NCBI GenBank assembly: GCA_023436525.1
Contig: JAEZIW010000190.1
Span: forward strand, 1-5,345
Direction of reading: 5' to 3'
Length of the DNA: 5,345 nucleotides
Source: Bacillota bacterium
GTDB taxonomy: Bacteria; Bacillota; Clostridia; Christensenellales; SZUA-584
This document shows positions 3,975 to 5,345 of this stretch, piece by piece. Position 1 is the stretch's first letter. Each line of letters starts with the position of its first letter. The notes under the pieces are model-generated. The model was given only the letters and a program-made list of their open reading frames with translations. It ran no database searches and was not told where the DNA came from. The position numbers and the translations under genes are program-made.

Positions 3975-5345
3975 CTCTTATATAGAGAGTATTATAACGC
4001 AAAGCCAAAGCGCCCAATATCCCGAAGGATTCTTGAAGGATTACGAGGTGCTTGAATGTTTGGCCCACAGCGATACGGGCGAAACGCTGCTTGTAAAGAA
4101 TAGACAGACGGGTACATCCTTTGTGGCCAAGTGTTATACCGACAAAACGCTGTTGTCTCATGTCACAGAGGGCGATATACTGAAAAACCTCAATCATCCC
4201 GGTTTGCCTCGGTATGCGGGCGAATATCAAAGCGGTATGCTGTGCGTTGTGCGTGAGTATGTGGAAGGCACGCCGCTCAATCAATACGCCGCTCAAAACG
4301 AGCTCACTGAAGCGCAGGCGGTTGCTTTTACATTGGCGCTGTGCGATATTCTTTTATATTTACACAGTCAATCACCGCCGGTGATTCATCGCGATATCAA
4401 ACCGCAAAACCTTATCATTGATAAGAAAGGCCGGCTGCACCTGATCGATTTCGGTATCTCCCGTGTTTATGACAAAAACGCGAGCGAGGATACGGTGTGT
4501 TATGGCACCAAACACTTTGCACCGCCGGAGCAATACGGCTTTGCGCAGACGGACTGTCGGGCTGATATTTTCTCCCTTGGTGTGCTGCTGGGCTGGCTGT
4601 TAACCGGCGAGCTGGAACTAAAGAACATACTGCCCAAAATCACGAATCGCAATCTAAAACGCATCGTAAAAAAATGCACCGCCTTCGCGCCGGAAAAGCG
4701 GTATTCAAACGCAAACAGAGTTCGCGCTGATTTGCTCAATGCCGACGGGCACAAGCAAAAACGTATCTTCAGATGGGCGTGTGCCACGCTGGCGTGTGGG
4801 GTTTGTCTTTGCGCAGGCTTTGCGATTGGGCGTTATACGGATTTTTCACCGGCGTTTTCGGTTTCCTCGGGGGTTGCCTTTAAAGAACCGCTGGTGGAGC
4901 AGGCCGTGCGCCTGGCGCTGCAAAAGAGCGCGGATGAACCGATTGAGGAAAACGACTTGCTGAGTGTGACCGAGCTTTGCATATTTGGCGATCAGGCAGC
5001 ACAGAACTTTGAAAAATATAACGAACTGGGCCAACATATGATGCTGAACGACGGCGTGCTGAAAAACGGGGGGCTAAAATCGCTCGATGATTTGGTTAAG
5101 CTAAAGAATCTCAAAATTCTTCGAATTGCGATGGCGGATATCAGCGACCTGTCGCCGTTATCTGGCTTGGAAATGCTGGAGATAATCGATTTGAAGCATA
5201 ACCCCATTAAGGATATATCGCCGTTGTCGGCTTTGCACGCATTGCGTGACCTGTGCCTGTTTGAAACCCGCGTGTCAGATTTGTCTTCACTCTCCTCCTG
5301 TTGGATGCTGGAAAACATTGATGTAGGGAAAACGCAGGTGACTTC
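3967..5345 (+). CDS. Transmembrane Hanks-type Ser/Thr kinase with LRR ectodomain (3' end outside window)
   Basis: The frame stays open for 459 codons and runs off the right edge. Residues 26-257 are a eukaryotic-like kinase domain, predicted to phosphorylate Ser/Thr in the cytoplasm. Its motifs are the ATP-binding Lys55 (VAKCY), the helix-C Glu68 (ExxIL), the catalytic loop HRDIKPQN (141-148; Asp143, Lys145, Asn148), DFG (161-163), the activation segment ending YGTKHFAPPEQY (179-190), helix-F Asp200 (ADIFSLG) and Arg245 (PEKRY). The glycine loop is degenerate: in LAHSDTG (32-38) only the last Gly remains. HKQKR (262-266) precedes one hydrophobic helix (about 267-288), placing the kinase inside and the rest outside. 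Residues 299-338 repeat the cap of the two lipoproteins (VAFKEPLVEQAVRLAL). LRRs follow at 370-392, 393-414, 415-436 and 437-458. PknB-type kinases share this topology but usually carry PASTA repeats outside. The start is supported by GGGGAGG at 3951 and the ATGGATGA overlap. Confidence 0.92.
   Translation, partial: MDDSYIESIITQSQSAQYPEGFLKDYEVLECLAHSDTGETLLVKNRQTGTSFVAKCYTDKTLLSHVTEGDILKNLNHPGLPRYAGEYQSGMLCVVREYVEGTPLNQYAAQNELTEAQAVAFTLALCDILLYLHSQSPPVIHRDIKPQNLIIDKKGRLHLIDFGISRVYDKNASEDTVCYGTKHFAPPEQYGFAQTDCRADIFSLGVLLGWLLTGELELKNILPKITNRNLKRIVKKCTAFAPEKRYSNANRVRADLLNADGHKQKRIFRWACATLACGVCLCAGFAIGRYTDFSPAFSVSSGVAFKEPLVEQAVRLALQKSADEPIEENDLLSVTELCIFGDQAAQNFEKYNELGQHMMLNDGVLKNGGLKSLDDLVKLKNLKILRIAMADISDLSPLSGLEMLEIIDLKHNPIKDISPLSALHALRDLCLFETRVSDLSSLSSCWMLENIDVGKTQVT

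Noticed and set aside
3817..4296. 159-residue open frame on the minus strand across the XRE 2/kinase junction
   Set aside because: It is antisense to two well-supported genes, including the kinase N-lobe, and its product has no recognisable domain.
4739..4963. 74-residue + strand open frame inside the kinase gene
   Set aside because: It is out of frame with the kinase through its membrane helix, Arg-rich and low in plausibility; the kinase frame is continuous here.

Overview
The window looks like chromosomal DNA of a Gram-positive Firmicute, probably a Clostridia or Oscillospirales-type anaerobe. The grounds are strong GGAGG-type ribosome binding sites, lipoproteins with a Firmicute-style lipobox, internalin-like leucine-rich repeats (LRRs), and XRE regulators next to a Hanks-type Ser/Thr kinase of a kind common in Clostridia. 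Base composition looks close to balanced by eye. Every gene I can support is on the + strand, and taxonomy below phylum is a guess.

Layout: (1) 3-329, the C-terminal end of a secreted or surface protein built of short Asn/Gly beta-helix-like repeats. (2) 371-1165, an LRR lipoprotein of 264 residues. (3) 1333-2928, a second, paralogous LRR lipoprotein of 531 residues with an extra unrecognised C-terminal region. (4) 2980-3402 and 3510-3974, two paralogous XRE-type helix-turn-helix proteins of 140 and 154 residues. (5) 3967-5345, the first 459 residues of a transmembrane Ser/Thr kinase that runs off the right edge. The kinase start overlaps the end of the second regulator by 8 bases. A good sigma-A-type promoter (TTGTCT, 17 bases, TATAAT) lies between the two regulators and would drive the second regulator and the kinase.

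The main point is that the kinase is an upside-down receptor kinase. An N-terminal cytoplasmic Hanks kinase domain is followed by one membrane helix and then an outside region that begins with the same cap sequence found just after the lipid-anchor linker of both lipoproteins (F-x-[DE]-x-x-[LV]-E-x-x-V-R-x-A), and then carries the same 22-residue LRR type. Three neighbouring genes therefore carry one ectodomain architecture, two as membrane-tethered lipoproteins and one wired to a cytoplasmic kinase beside two XRE proteins. A reasonable but untested model is a surface-sensing module: LRR lipoproteins bind a ligand or each other, the LRR receptor kinase reads this across the membrane, and the XRE proteins are its regulators or substrates.

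No RNA genes, insertion sequences, CRISPR arrays, attachment sites or origins were seen. No stretch longer than about 170 bases lacks a gene.
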